The notes beneath the pieces are model-generated. The model ran no database searches. It was not told the DNA's origin and worked only from the letters and a program-made list of their open reading frames with translations. From contig NZ_CP195119.1 of the NCBI RefSeq assembly GCF_052056915.1, positions 1,798,001 through 1,862,000 on the forward strand: DNA of 64,000 bases, in the 5' to 3' direction. Shown here one piece after another: positions 46,040 to 54,692 of this stretch. The first letter of the stretch is position 1. Each line of letters begins with the position of its first letter. Made by a program: the position numbers and the translations under genes. The DNA comes from MTP4 sp052056915 (lineage in GTDB: Archaea; Halobacteriota; Methanosarcinia; Methanosarcinales; Methanosarcinaceae).

Positions 46040-46426
46040 TCATGACGCAGGGCAACTTTTCAATATCCTGAGTACCGAAGAAGGGTCGGCTTTTTTTCCG
46101 GGGACCAGCACGATAAGCTGATCCACTGCGGCATACACTTTTATTTTCCTCCCTTTCCGGCTCCACTTTACCTGCTGGACACTGATCAGGCCCGATTCCT
46201 TCAGGGCATCAAGGTTGTATTTCAGGGTATTAAGCCGTATATCCAGAGCTTCCGAAAGGTCCCCTGCAGACATGCTTTTTTTGCCAAGAGTTTCAAGGAT
46301 TTTAAGGGAAGTTTCATTGGAAAGAGCCCTTGCAAGCTTTCTGGAACCCCCGGAAAGTGGGAGGACCAGCAATTTCCCCTGTTTTTCAAAGGAAGCAACC
46401 CTGGTGTTCGGATTCTGTTCTGGCAT
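46040..46426 (-). CDS. ArsR-type winged-helix regulator
   Basis: 128 residues. The winged helix (about 30-105) has the ArsR-like core ALSNETSLKILETLGKKSMS and recognition helix region LRLNTLKYNLDALKESGLI. A basic patch follows (KWSRKGRKIKVY). No metal-binding Cys pair is seen, so the signal is not readable. It lies between the envelope operons, next to the GbsR-type regulator, and may control one of them. Confidence 0.75.
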   Translation of the reverse strand: MPEQNPNTRVASFEKQGKLLVLPLSGGSRKLARALSNETSLKILETLGKKSMSAGDLSEALDIRLNTLKYNLDALKESGLISVQQVKWSRKGRKIKVYAAVDQLIVLVPGKKADPSSVLRILKSCPAS

Positions 46427-46471
46427 TTTTACCCCTCATAGGTATAAAAGCAGCCGGGACCCATAGAAAAC

Positions 46472-46957
46472 TCAGGTTTCCCGGCTGAGCTTTTCAAGTT
46501 TCTCGAGCATTTCCTCAAGCGCGGAATCAAGCTTGAGCATATCCCGATGGTAGCGCCTGAGGATCTCAAGTTTCTCCTGCTGCTTTTCGCTCAACTCTTC
46601 CTTTTCAAAGCGTTCTATCATACGAGGAATTTCAACAGCCGCAGGCTGGGTTTCATTAGCCCTTGCCCTTAGCAGCTGCCCCAGAGCAATTTTCAGGATA
46701 TCTTTGTCGGTATGAACATAGACCTTCCTGGTGCCCGGCTTTGTACTTCGGGCAATTAAGCCTGAAGGCTCAAGCTGCCGGATCTTATTGCTCACCGAAG
46801 CAAGGGAGTAACCGGTTTCTTCAGCGAGCTCACTCATAGCCAGCTCCCCGGGTTCGATAAAAGCCCGCGCGAAGATGGTGGCCATCAGACTGTCCATCCC
46901 ATAGGCTTTGCCGACGTTCTGATAGAAAGCAATGAATTCTCTGTCAATTTCATCCAT
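46472..46957 (-). CDS. GbsR/MarR-type winged-helix regulator
   Basis: 161 residues. A winged helix in the first 95 residues (MSELAEETGYSLASVSNKIRQLEPSGLI). The C-terminal 60 residues form a predicted coiled coil (EKEELSEKQQEKLEILRRYHRDMLK). This layout fits the GbsR family, which in bacteria responds to choline or other small molecules; the effector here is unknown. It precedes the ArsR-like gene by 46 nt on the same strand. Confidence 0.75.
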   Translation of the reverse strand: MDEIDREFIAFYQNVGKAYGMDSLMATIFARAFIEPGELAMSELAEETGYSLASVSNKIRQLEPSGLIARSTKPGTRKVYVHTDKDILKIALGQLLRARANETQPAAVEIPRMIERFEKEELSEKQQEKLEILRRYHRDMLKLDSALEEMLEKLEKLSRET

Positions 46958-47437
46958 GAAAGGTCATTCAGTCCCATTTACTATATTTAGTATTTAGTAA
47001 AAGTACAATAAATACTGAAATATTTAAAACTTGCGCCGGCCGAAAAAAAATAAGAAAAACTGATAGAAACAGCCTAATTGGCCGAGTCTAGTTGCCCACT
47101 CTAGTTGCGCCAGCCGAGTTGCGGCTCGGCATCAGAAAAATCTATGATTATTCTTTTAGTTGCGATGAAATCGCAACAGTACGCGGTCCGTTTCGCTCGC
47201 TGTGCTCACTCAAGCGGACTAAGGAATGGCAACAGATGTACATTAGATAAAAGTTAGAAATTTTCACTGGCAATATATCAGACTTCTTGCTTTTAACCAC
47301 CGGTTTTCTGAAGAGGGGAGAAGGAAAAAGGTAGAGATTTCCAGGTGGAAGTGGGAAATTCCCTGTTCAGATTCCTTATTCATCCCCCTTTCCAGAACAT
47401 CTTTTCATAATTCCTTATTCTATGCCTCAAGGTATCT
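46958..47437. other. Intergenic region with palindromic structures
   Basis: No gene. Three hairpins: GCCGAG/CTCGGC (47113-47130), GTTGCGA/TCGCAAC (47159-47177), and GTCCG/CGGAC (47186-47219) with inner CGCTCGC and GCTCACT. CTAGTTGC occurs twice (47089-47108). The cluster could be a remnant of a palindromic repeat element or a structured RNA. Confidence 0.45.
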
Positions 47438-48652
47438 TTATTCATATCTCAGGGCATCTACGGGATTCATGTTTGCAGCTTTTCGGGCAGGGTAGAAGCC
47501 TGCGAGTATTCCGACGAGGACCGAGACCAGCACTCCGATTTCAATAAGTGTGAGAGGGAAGACGGGAGGGAGTTTGAGGAAATTTTCAAGGGCGTAAGCC
47601 CCTAAGCCGCCGATAGCGGTGCCCACGATTCCCCCTAAGAAACTTACCATCACGGATTCAAGCAAAAAAAGAGAAAGGATGTTGGAACGGCTGTAACCGA
47701 TTGACTTCATGATCCCGATTTCCCGGGTGCGTTCCGTGACGGTAACGAGCATAATGTTCATGATCCCGATGGAGCCGACGAAAAGGGAAATCAAAGCCAG
47801 GACCAGCAGGAAAGAACTGAGTGCATTTCCCAGTTCTTCGGTTTGTTCAAGGATATCAGCCTGGTTAAAGATTTCGTAGGGCTTTACATCTTCCTTTTCA
47901 AGGTCTCTGTCCGGAATTCCGAAATTCCGGGCCAGCCTTTCATCAACTTCATCCGAGATTTGACGAACATTTTCAGGACTGTTTGCCATGGCAAAGAAAG
48001 CCCCATAATCTTGTTCTCCCGCCAGCTCGTTCATGGAAGAAACCGGGATGAAAACCAGCAGATCAGTACTGCCATCTCCTCCGACAATGGTTTCTTTTGA
48101 ATCCTGCAAGATCCCTTTCACTTTAAAATCCTTTTTCATAAGAGTGCCGTCTTCCTGTCGAAAAGCGATTTCCACCGTGCTCCTGTGGGAAATTTTCCTG
48201 CCAAACTCCTCATTTGCCATGTCATACCCGAGCACCGCCGCATAACTGTCCTTATCAGTCAGGAAACTGCCCTCTTCCATCTGAAGGTCCTGGATCTCCC
48301 GAAATTCCTCCTCGACTCCTACGATATCCACGTTTTTTGTCTCGGAAAGGTAATTGAGTTCTCCAGACATCATTTTTCTAGGCGAAATCCCGGTAATTCC
48401 GGGAGTGTTTTCGATTATTTCAAGTTCATTATCATAGAACAGGTTAGGCTGCTTGCTATATGCAATTATGAAATTCGAGCCTACGGATGAAACCTCATCA
48501 GCAAAAAACTGATTAAAACTGGCACCCAGAGATGCATTAATAACAACTGCAGCTACCCCTATCACTATCCCGAGGGTTGTAAGGGCAGACCGAAGCTTAG
48601 AACTGCCTATACTCCCCAGAGCAATCCGGGCTGCCTGTGCGAATTTGATCAT
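47438..48652 (-). CDS. MacB/FtsX-type permease of envelope operon A
   Basis: 404 residues from ATG at 48652; GGGGG lies at the right distance (TTGGGGGAAAATATG). Layout is as in the copy at 42222: N-terminal helix, periplasmic domain, FtsX helices with VTERTREIGIMKSIGYSRSNI. It is the last gene of the operon ATPase (50000-50737), surface protein (48733-49989), permease. The sequence is very close to the operon B permease, so the whole operon has been duplicated. Confidence 0.87.
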   Translation of the reverse strand: MIKFAQAARIALGSIGSSKLRSALTTLGIVIGVAAVVINASLGASFNQFFADEVSSVGSNFIIAYSKQPNLFYDNELEIIENTPGITGISPRKMMSGELNYLSETKNVDIVGVEEEFREIQDLQMEEGSFLTDKDSYAAVLGYDMANEEFGRKISHRSTVEIAFRQEDGTLMKKDFKVKGILQDSKETIVGGDGSTDLLVFIPVSSMNELAGEQDYGAFFAMANSPENVRQISDEVDERLARNFGIPDRDLEKEDVKPYEIFNQADILEQTEELGNALSSFLLVLALISLFVGSIGIMNIMLVTVTERTREIGIMKSIGYSRSNILSLFLLESVMVSFLGGIVGTAIGGLGAYALENFLKLPPVFPLTLIEIGVLVSVLVGILAGFYPARKAANMNPVDALRYE

Positions 48653-48732
48653 ATTTTCCCCCAAATAAATATGACACCCAGCCAACTTTCAGCTTCCGTT
48701 AACGATCAACTTCTGTCAACATTCAACCCGCA

Positions 48733-49989
48733 TCATTGCTTTTTTCTTCTGTAAAAAAGAAGAACTGCGGGAACAAAGAGGGCAACAACCCCACCCGCAA
48801 CAGCTGCCCCGGAGTCAAATTCAAGAGAGTCCGATTCAGGAGAAAACGTTGAAAGTTCCAGATTTCCGGCAATATTTTCATGCCTGTTAATCCCGTTGTT
48901 ATAACTTGCAGTAAGGGACATATTTATTGGCTCCCTGTCACCCCCAGATCCACCCACAGAATTTCCATAAGTAGCATCGAACTCGATTGTGAAGAGCTCA
49001 TCCGGGTCCATGGGACCTATGAAATACTCGGCCGGGTAGAACTCAACTCCCTCGGCTTCGGGTTTGATGCTCACGGAACTGAACTCATTGGGATGGGTAT
49101 TTGCCACATCAAACTCAAGGATTGCCTTCCCATCAACCATTTCCAGGGGTTTTGAAGGGATAACTCTTACATTGGAAGAGTCTACTTCGAGGGGAACATT
49201 CTTCCGGCTGCTGTAGTCAAAGGAATTCCCCTCGATGGCAAGTACGAGGTTGTGAGTCCCGCCCCCGACGTCTTCACCGACCTCCACATTGAAAGTAAGG
49301 TCAATGCTGTCCCCGGGACCGAGCAGACCCATCTCAACGTAAGGGGCACTGGAAACCGTTATGCCGTCGGTTGAAGTCTCAAGGACTGCAGACTGGATCC
49401 GGGCATTAGTATCGAAATCTTCCCCACCTATAGTAACTGTAGGCGTTGTTGCAGTATTACAGAGGGTCATGGTGACAGTCCCCCGGTCTCCGGGCATGAA
49501 GACCTCAGGCTCCGAGACAATCTCTTTGAGTTCCACGGTACCTTTGCTATCAAAAGTTTCGGTACCGATCCTGATATCAAAAGTCTCCTCACTCCACGGG
49601 CTATTCCCGGAGGGCCTGCTGTAGATGTCGATAGAACGAGTCCCTTTCCTGGCACCCTTGTCCACAAAAAGGTAGACTTCCTTTGTAGCGGTCCTTCCAG
49701 GGCCAAGAGCCCCTACGTTCTGCACTGCGTCTGCAGAAGAGTCAAGGGAAAAAGGATACTCAGGCACAACTCTGACATCAATATTTTCAGCTTTATCCCC
49801 TCCTACATTTTCCACCTGGACTGTGAGAGTCAGGTACTGCCCTATCTTTGCAGGATAGGGGCTGGTCTCGATTATCGTGACTTTCAGGTTTGCATTCCCC
49901 ACACTGGCAGAAGCCGGGAATGCTAAAACCAGAGTAACCAAAAGAAAAGAAAAAGCAACTGCAACAACATGGCTTCGTATTAATTTCAT
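48733..49989 (-). CDS. Surface CARDB/S-layer-like protein of envelope operon A
   Basis: 418 residues from ATG at 49989, where AAGGTGG is the SD; the longer frame from 49998 starts inside it. Signal peptide 1-30 (VTLVLAFPASA). Beta-sandwich repeats as in the copy at 43522, and a C-terminal helix (about 393-412) with an RRKKQ tail. Long stretches match the other copy (DANARIQSAVL-type and LGPGDSIDLTFNVEVGEDV). The C-terminal region diverges most. Its ATPase partner stops 11 nt before this start. Confidence 0.82.
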   Translation of the reverse strand: MKLIRSHVVAVAFSFLLVTLVLAFPASASVGNANLKVTIIETSPYPAKIGQYLTLTVQVENVGGDKAENIDVRVVPEYPFSLDSSADAVQNVGALGPGRTATKEVYLFVDKGARKGTRSIDIYSRPSGNSPWSEETFDIRIGTETFDSKGTVELKEIVSEPEVFMPGDRGTVTMTLCNTATTPTVTIGGEDFDTNARIQSAVLETSTDGITVSSAPYVEMGLLGPGDSIDLTFNVEVGEDVGGGTHNLVLAIEGNSFDYSSRKNVPLEVDSSNVRVIPSKPLEMVDGKAILEFDVANTHPNEFSSVSIKPEAEGVEFYPAEYFIGPMDPDELFTIEFDATYGNSVGGSGGDREPINMSLTASYNNGINRHENIAGNLELSTFSPESDSLEFDSGAAVAGGVVALFVPAVLLFYRRKKQ

Positions 49990-49999
49990 ATTCCCCACC

Positions 50000-50737
50000 T
50001 TAATTATGTTTAATTACCCCATCTTTTACCAGAATTATTCGGTCTGCATAATTCGCAATTTCCGGGTCATGAGTGACCATCACTATGGACCTGCCCTCCT
50101 TATTGATCTCTGCAAACATCCCCAGGATCTCATCCCCGGTCCTTGAATCCAGATTTCCCGTGGGCTCATCCGCAAGGAGAAGAGCCGGGTCATTGATAAG
50201 GGCTCTCGCAATTGAAACCCTCTGGGACTGGCCACCGGAAAGCTCCCCGGGTTTATGGTGCATGCGGTCTTCCAGCCCCACCTGTTTAAGAAGTTCCGTT
50301 GCACGGATTCGAGAATCAATCCGCTCCCTGGAATTGGCATAAGTGGGGAGCAGTACGTTCTCCAGAGCAGTCAGACGCGGGACAAGATTGAATGTCTGGA
50401 AAACAAAACCGATCTCAAGCCCCCTGAGCCGGGCCAGTTCTTCATCGGGCATTTTATGGATGTCCCGCCCCCTGATCAGGACCTGTCCCTCGGTAGGCCG
50501 GTCAAGACAACCGATAAGGTTCACAAGAGTACTCTTTCCGGAACCCGAAGGCCCCATAATAGCCAGGAATTCCCCCTCGTTGATTTTGAGGTTGATATCC
50601 GAGAGAACCGGAACTTCCGCACCCCCAAGAACATAGCTTTTCCTGACATTAGTCACTTCAACAAGCGGAGGCTCCCCCACAGGCAAACCAGTTGTGTTTC
50701 TACTTACAGTCCCCCCCCCAAAACATTTGACATGCAA
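50000..50737 (-). CDS. MacB-like ABC ATPase of envelope operon A
   Basis: 245 residues, a LolD/MacB-like ATPase with Walker A GPSGSGKST, signature LSGGQSQR and Walker B LLADEPTGNLD. It lacks the long hydrophilic extension of the operon B copy. The first gene of operon A. An alternative start is the GTG before SRNTTGL. It should energise the permease at 47438. Confidence 0.88.
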   Translation of the reverse strand: MHVKCFGGGTVSRNTTGLPVGEPPLVEVTNVRKSYVLGGAEVPVLSDINLKINEGEFLAIMGPSGSGKSTLVNLIGCLDRPTEGQVLIRGRDIHKMPDEELARLRGLEIGFVFQTFNLVPRLTALENVLLPTYANSRERIDSRIRATELLKQVGLEDRMHHKPGELSGGQSQRVSIARALINDPALLLADEPTGNLDSRTGDEILGMFAEINKEGRSIVMVTHDPEIANYADRIILVKDGVIKHN

Positions 50738-52044
50738 TTATTAGAAAAAGTCACATGCGTGACATCGATTGCTTTTAGGCTTTATGTACTAAAATACATT
50801 TTAATCTATGCTCTATTATTTTTTCCATTAAGACCGGCACCGTTAAACACCATACAACAAAAAAGCGCTCATAAAGAAGCCGAACAAAGCTTTCGAGAGA
50901 AGAAGCCAAACCAGGTTAGTTAACAGGAGAGAATTTTTACAAAAAAGTACAGAAAATCTGGTTAACAGATTTTGCTGTATTAACAGGCCTCTCAAGACAC
51001 GAAAAAAAATGGTTTCAGGAGACCGGTAAAATCATGTTCAAATTCGATGCGTTTCTCCAGCTGGGATATTGTCTTAATTTTTGAATACCTTAGCTCCAGA
51101 AGAAGAATTGCAAAATGGAATCATAGAATTGATTCCATAAAAATATAATGAAAGTTATAGCGATTGTCGTGTTCTTCTTAGGCACTATTTATACCCCCCT
51201 TTAAATATTATATAATTCCTGTTTAAATGACGGAATTAACAATACACGGAAACTCAAGCTTACTTTTTTTAATGGAAAGTTTTAGCATTTAAATATTTAA
51301 TTTGCCAATTAAGAGATAAATTAGCAAATGAAACCAAAGCCCGGATTTCCCCAGTAGATAATATACTATAAATAATATATAAGGATTTGTATTTAAAAAA
51401 TCCGGAAAAAAATAATAATATAGAACCCTGGAGGAAGTCGATTCTAAGCAGCAGATCTCCTGAACAGGAACAATTACTAACCGATCAGAATATTTGGAAA
51501 CAAGAAAATTAATAAAATGCCAGAATCGGACATTTTTTAGACAAAATGAAGATTTCAAAGTCGGTTAAAATGTATAAAGAAATGTGTTAACTAAAAAAAT
51601 CAAACTCAGAAAAAATAATATATAAGATATATATAGAAACTGAATACAAAAATATAATATTCAAGAAGAAAAGATAAAAAAGTAGAACATTAGATTCTTA
51701 AAAAGCTTTCATATGATACATCATTATTTATCACATTCTTATTTTGGAAAAATCGATATTAATCGGACCAAAGTTTGTCAAGAAAACGAGATACTTACAT
51801 CCGGTTAGTATCATAATTTCCCAACGTATTATATAAAAATTCTACTTATAAAGGGGATAATATAAAAACGGTTTATCCAAAAATGAGGTGTAAATGAAGC
51901 TATACTTGAAATATTAATGCAGTCATTTGCACAAAAAAACATTACAAATAAATAATTCAGCAAAAAAGCCCTAAAGAGGGCAAATGTCAAAAATATAACA
52001 GATAGTTAAAAATTATATAAATAATTGGGGAGGGGGGAATTAAA
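50738..52044. other. AT-rich region upstream of the micro-ORF array
   Basis: No normal gene. Possible micro-ORFs with weak support: 51034-51084 (16 codons, AGGAGA upstream) and 51894-51917 (7 codons, GAGGTG 3 nt upstream). GTATTATATAAAAA (51825-51838) and ACTTATAAAGG (51844-51854) are TATA-like. GCCC-TAAAGA-GGGC (51968-51981) would be a weak minus-strand terminator, since T6 follows on that strand. Confidence 0.4.
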
Positions 52045-52110
52045 ATGCTGGACTTCGTAATTTTCTACGGAAACATGATCTTCTGCAGCTTTTTCAAGTT
52101 CTTTATGTAA
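52045..52110 (+). CDS. Hydrophobic micropeptide 1 (21 residues)
   Basis: ATG 52045-52047, TAA 52108-52110. SD GGGGAGGGGGG (52027-52037) is very strong. The peptide starts MLDFVIFYGN and ends SFFKFFM, with one Cys (C14). It is highly hydrophobic, about one membrane-spanning length. Against copy 2, three of five codon differences are synonymous (GAC/GAT, GTA/GTG, ATT/ATA), evidence of protein-level selection. Function unknown. Confidence 0.75.
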   Translation: MLDFVIFYGNMIFCSFFKFFM

Positions 52111-52181
52111 GCTAAAGACTCGTTAAAGCAGGAAAGTAGGTACAGAGAGAAGAACGAAACCTCAAAAAGGGGGGAACCAAA

Positions 52182-52247
52182 ATGCTGGATTTCGTGATAT
52201 TCTACGGAAACGTGATCTTCTACAGCTTTTTCAAGTTCTTTATGTAA
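52182..52247 (+). CDS. Hydrophobic micropeptide 2 (21 residues)
   Basis: ATG 52182-52184, TAA 52245-52247, spaced 137 nt after copy 1. SD AGGGGGG in AAAAAGGGGGGAACCAAA. The sequence matches copy 1 except V11 and Y14. The 70-nt spacer before it shares GAGAGAAGAACGAAACCTCA with the spacers before copies 3 and 4. Confidence 0.75.
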   Translation: MLDFVIFYGNVIFYSFFKFFM

Positions 52248-52317
52248 GCTAAAGACACTTTAAAGCAGGAAAGAAGGTGCAGAGAGAAGAACGAAACCTC
52301 AAAAGGGGGAAAATAAA

Positions 52318-52383
52318 ATGTGGGACTTTGTAATTTTTGCATGTAACTGGATTTGCGACAGTTGCTTCTTCTTCTGCCTTTAA
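52318..52383 (+). CDS. Hydrophobic micropeptide 3, Cys-motif type (21 residues)
   Basis: ATG 52318-52320, TAA 52381-52383. SD AGGGGG. Starts MWDFVIFACN and has C9-x3-C13-x2-C16-x3-C20, four cysteines in 21 residues, which could bind a metal or Fe-S cluster or form disulfides. The first seven residues match copies 1 and 2 apart from W2. Spacing from copy 2 is 136 nt. Confidence 0.75.
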   Translation: MWDFVIFACNWICDSCFFFCL

Positions 52384-52452
52384 GCAGAGCCACCTGAAGC
52401 AGAAAAGAAAGTACAGAGAGAAGAACGAAACCTCAAAAAGGGGGGAACCAAA

Positions 52453-52518
52453 ATGCTGGACTTTGTGATTTTTGCATGTAACTGGATTTGCGACAGCTGC
52501 TTCTTCTTCTGCCTTTAA
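52453..52518 (+). CDS. Hydrophobic micropeptide 4, Cys-motif type (21 residues)
   Basis: ATG 52453-52455, TAA 52516-52518. SD AGGGGGG. The same Cys motif as copy 3; it differs from copy 3 only at residue 2 (L/W) and by silent changes (GTA/GTG, AGT/AGC). Spacing from copy 3 is 135 nt. Confidence 0.75.
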   Translation: MLDFVIFACNWICDSCFFFCL

Positions 52519-52577
52519 GCAGAAAAGAACAGACAAAACAGAGATAAAGAACAAAAAGAATATTGTCGGAGGAAGCA

Positions 52578-52661
52578 ATGCTGGATTTCTTTATTTATGC
52601 ATTTAATTTTTTATTAACGATAAGCTTTGAACCAACGTTATCGATAGGCTTACCAATTTAA
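52578..52661 (+). CDS. Hydrophobic micropeptide 5 (27 residues)
   Basis: ATG 52578-52580, TAA 52659-52661. SD CGGAGGAAG. Starts MLDFFIYAFN, keeping the array's N-terminal pattern (MLDFxI, then N10), but the tail differs: TISFEPTLSIGLPI, with no Cys. It is the most divergent member. Spacing from copy 4 is 125 nt. Confidence 0.65.
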   Translation: MLDFFIYAFNFLLTISFEPTLSIGLPI

Positions 52662-53261
52662 TAAAAAGAAATGCAAAGATAATACTAAATTAAAAATTTT
52701 AAAAAACGATTTTATTTTTAATTTTTTGCTTGCTGAAATTGAATCAAGAATTTTTCTTTTATTCTTAACCTGGTGTTGCGTCAATCATCAAGGATTGACA
52801 AACTCTGAATAATTGTAACCGATTTTATGCGACATTCTGCCGTTGACGCGGCACTAGTTTTATAAGGAAATTTAAAAACGTTCTATTCAGGGTCTTCCGA
52901 TTTGATAAAATGTGAACGTCAAAAAGACTTCCTTGAAGCCAATGCGGTAATTCAGGAAAAGGGAGACTGATAGCATTATGATCGATTGTAATGCAAGATG
53001 CAAATTTAGGTAAGATATTTTTGGTCACAATTGTTTGCACACATATTCCGAAATAAGGGGAATGCAGGAGAGATATAGAAATTTACAGATATTTAAAAGA
53101 AAAAATTCAAAAAAATAAACTAATTTACTGAAAAGATATTTAACTTTCTCTTTTTAAATAAATTGAATATCAATAAAAAGTGATTTTAGCCCCACCCATA
53201 CAAAAGTTATAAATAATATTAAATCTACAGTCAGTTACCGGTTGCCTAGCAAAGGAGGCGG
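52662..53261. promoter_or_regulatory. Intergenic region and amtB promoter
   Basis: No gene convincingly supported. A 71-codon minus-strand frame at 52825-53040 has no clear SD or recognised motif. GTCAATC/GATTGAC (52774-52797) is a hairpin. AGTTATAAATAAT (53205-53216) is a good TATA box for amtB. A TACC half-site (53236-53239) lies exactly where the right half of the NrpR operator falls in glnA and the glutamate synthase leader, but the left half is not conserved. Confidence 0.45.
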
Positions 53262-54680
53262 ATGAGAATTATGTTAAAAAACCTGGAAAAGATTGGAAAA
53301 TTATTATTGTTAACCTGTGTGATACTTATTGCATTGTCATCACCGGGAACAGCTGTAACGGCAGAGGAAAACGCACAGGCGATCTCTGACGTGCAGACAG
53401 CTCTTACCTTCGTATGGCTCCTGGTAGCAAGTGCCCTGGTATTCTTCATGCATACCGGGTTCTCAATGGTAGAAATCGGGCTTACGAGAAGCAAGAACAC
53501 GGCAAACATCCTCATGAAAAACTTCATGACCGTAACTCTTGGCATCCTGGTCTACTGGGCCGTGGGCTGGGGAGTCATGTACGGAGCTGATGCTTCAGGC
53601 CTGATAGGGACTGACCAGTTCTTCTTAATGGGAGCCGACAACGCGACCTTTAACGGCTGGTTCTTCCAGATGGTCTTTGCAGCAACCGGAGCAACGATCG
53701 TATCCGGGGCAATGGCCGAACGTACTGATTTCAAGGCCTATCTGGTCTACTGTATCCTAATGGTTGCCATCATCTACCCCATTTACGGGCACTGGGTCTG
53801 GAGCGGGGCTGACATGGCTCTCCTGACAGGAGCCGAAAGCCCGATTGTAAAGGCAATCGGAGTCGCACACCACGACTTTGCCGGATCAGGTGTTGTCCAC
53901 TCCATTGGCGGATACTCTGCCCTTGCAGGAGTACTCCTTGTGGGAGCAAGGATTGGCAAGTTCAAAAATGGAAAACCTATGGCAATTCCGGGTCACAACC
54001 TGGCCTTTGCTTTCTTCGGGACTTTGATCCTGGCTCTTGGATGGATAGGGTTCAACGGAGGAAGTACCCTTGACGGAAACGACGCTTACATGAACCTTGT
54101 CGTTGCCAACACTTTCATTGCAGGCGCTGCAGGCGCTGTCATAGTAATGCTAATCACCTGGCTGAAGACCGGAAAACCTGACCCGTCCCTTACCGCAAAC
54201 GGACTTCTTGGCGGGCTTGTTGCGATCACCGCCCCCTGTGGATCAGTTACTCCCTGGGCATCCCTTGTTATCGGGATTGTTGCAGGATTCGTGATTTACT
54301 TCGGAGTTATGTTCAATGAAAACGTCCTCAAGGTAGACGACCCGGTAGGTGCGGTTGTAGTACACGGATACTGTGGAACCTGGGGCCTGCTCTCAGTAGG
54401 ACTTTTCTCCGTAGGGATAGGAAACGGGATCCTCGCAGACGCAGTCTATGCCGCTGAGGTCCCGGGCCTGCTCTATGGCGGTGGAATAGGGCTACTGACA
54501 ATCCAGGCAGTGGCTGTAATCGTCAGCATGGTCTGGGGTTTCGGGATATCATATATATTCTTCAAAATAATTGATGCAGTAATCGGACTGCGTGTGCCCG
54601 AAGACGTTGAAATCATGGGTCTGGACATCGCTGAACACGGCATCAGGGCATATCCTGAGTACCAGCCTGCAGAGGACTAA
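53262..54680 (+). CDS. amtB: Ammonium transporter
   Basis: 472 residues; ATG at 53262, or at 53271, which may be better spaced from GGAGG (53254-53258). A signal-like N-terminal helix and eleven further helices are expected. The conserved HHDFAGSGVVHSIGG (first pore His) and VHGYCGTWG (second pore His) regions are present, with FNGWFFQMVFAATGATIVSGAMAERT. It moves ammonia/ammonium across the membrane. glnK follows 12 nt later, the usual amtB-glnK operon; the PII protein closes the channel when nitrogen is plentiful. Confidence 0.95.
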   Translation: MRIMLKNLEKIGKLLLLTCVILIALSSPGTAVTAEENAQAISDVQTALTFVWLLVASALVFFMHTGFSMVEIGLTRSKNTANILMKNFMTVTLGILVYWAVGWGVMYGADASGLIGTDQFFLMGADNATFNGWFFQMVFAATGATIVSGAMAERTDFKAYLVYCILMVAIIYPIYGHWVWSGADMALLTGAESPIVKAIGVAHHDFAGSGVVHSIGGYSALAGVLLVGARIGKFKNGKPMAIPGHNLAFAFFGTLILALGWIGFNGGSTLDGNDAYMNLVVANTFIAGAAGAVIVMLITWLKTGKPDPSLTANGLLGGLVAITAPCGSVTPWASLVIGIVAGFVIYFGVMFNENVLKVDDPVGAVVVHGYCGTWGLLSVGLFSVGIGNGILADAVYAAEVPGLLYGGGIGLLTIQAVAVIVSMVWGFGISYIFFKIIDAVIGLRVPEDVEIMGLDIAEHGIRAYPEYQPAED

Positions 54681-54692
54681 GAGGTGATCTAA

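Noticed and set aside
51289..51558. 89-codon minus-strand frame in the AT-rich spacer
   Set aside because: Composition (Phe, Tyr, Ile, Leu) is as expected from random AT-rich sequence, with no SD or domain.
51968..51986. Minus-strand terminator of an antisense RNA to the micropeptide array
   Set aside because: The stem is only 4 bp, and I see no clear minus-strand promoter in the array.
52825..53040. 71-codon minus-strand frame that could be a transposase remnant
   Set aside because: No DDE motif, no terminal repeats and no SD; I could not support it as an insertion sequence.
53226..53239. NrpR operator at amtB
   Set aside because: Only the TACC half-site fits; the left half reads TACA in place of GGTA, so it is not counted as an operator.
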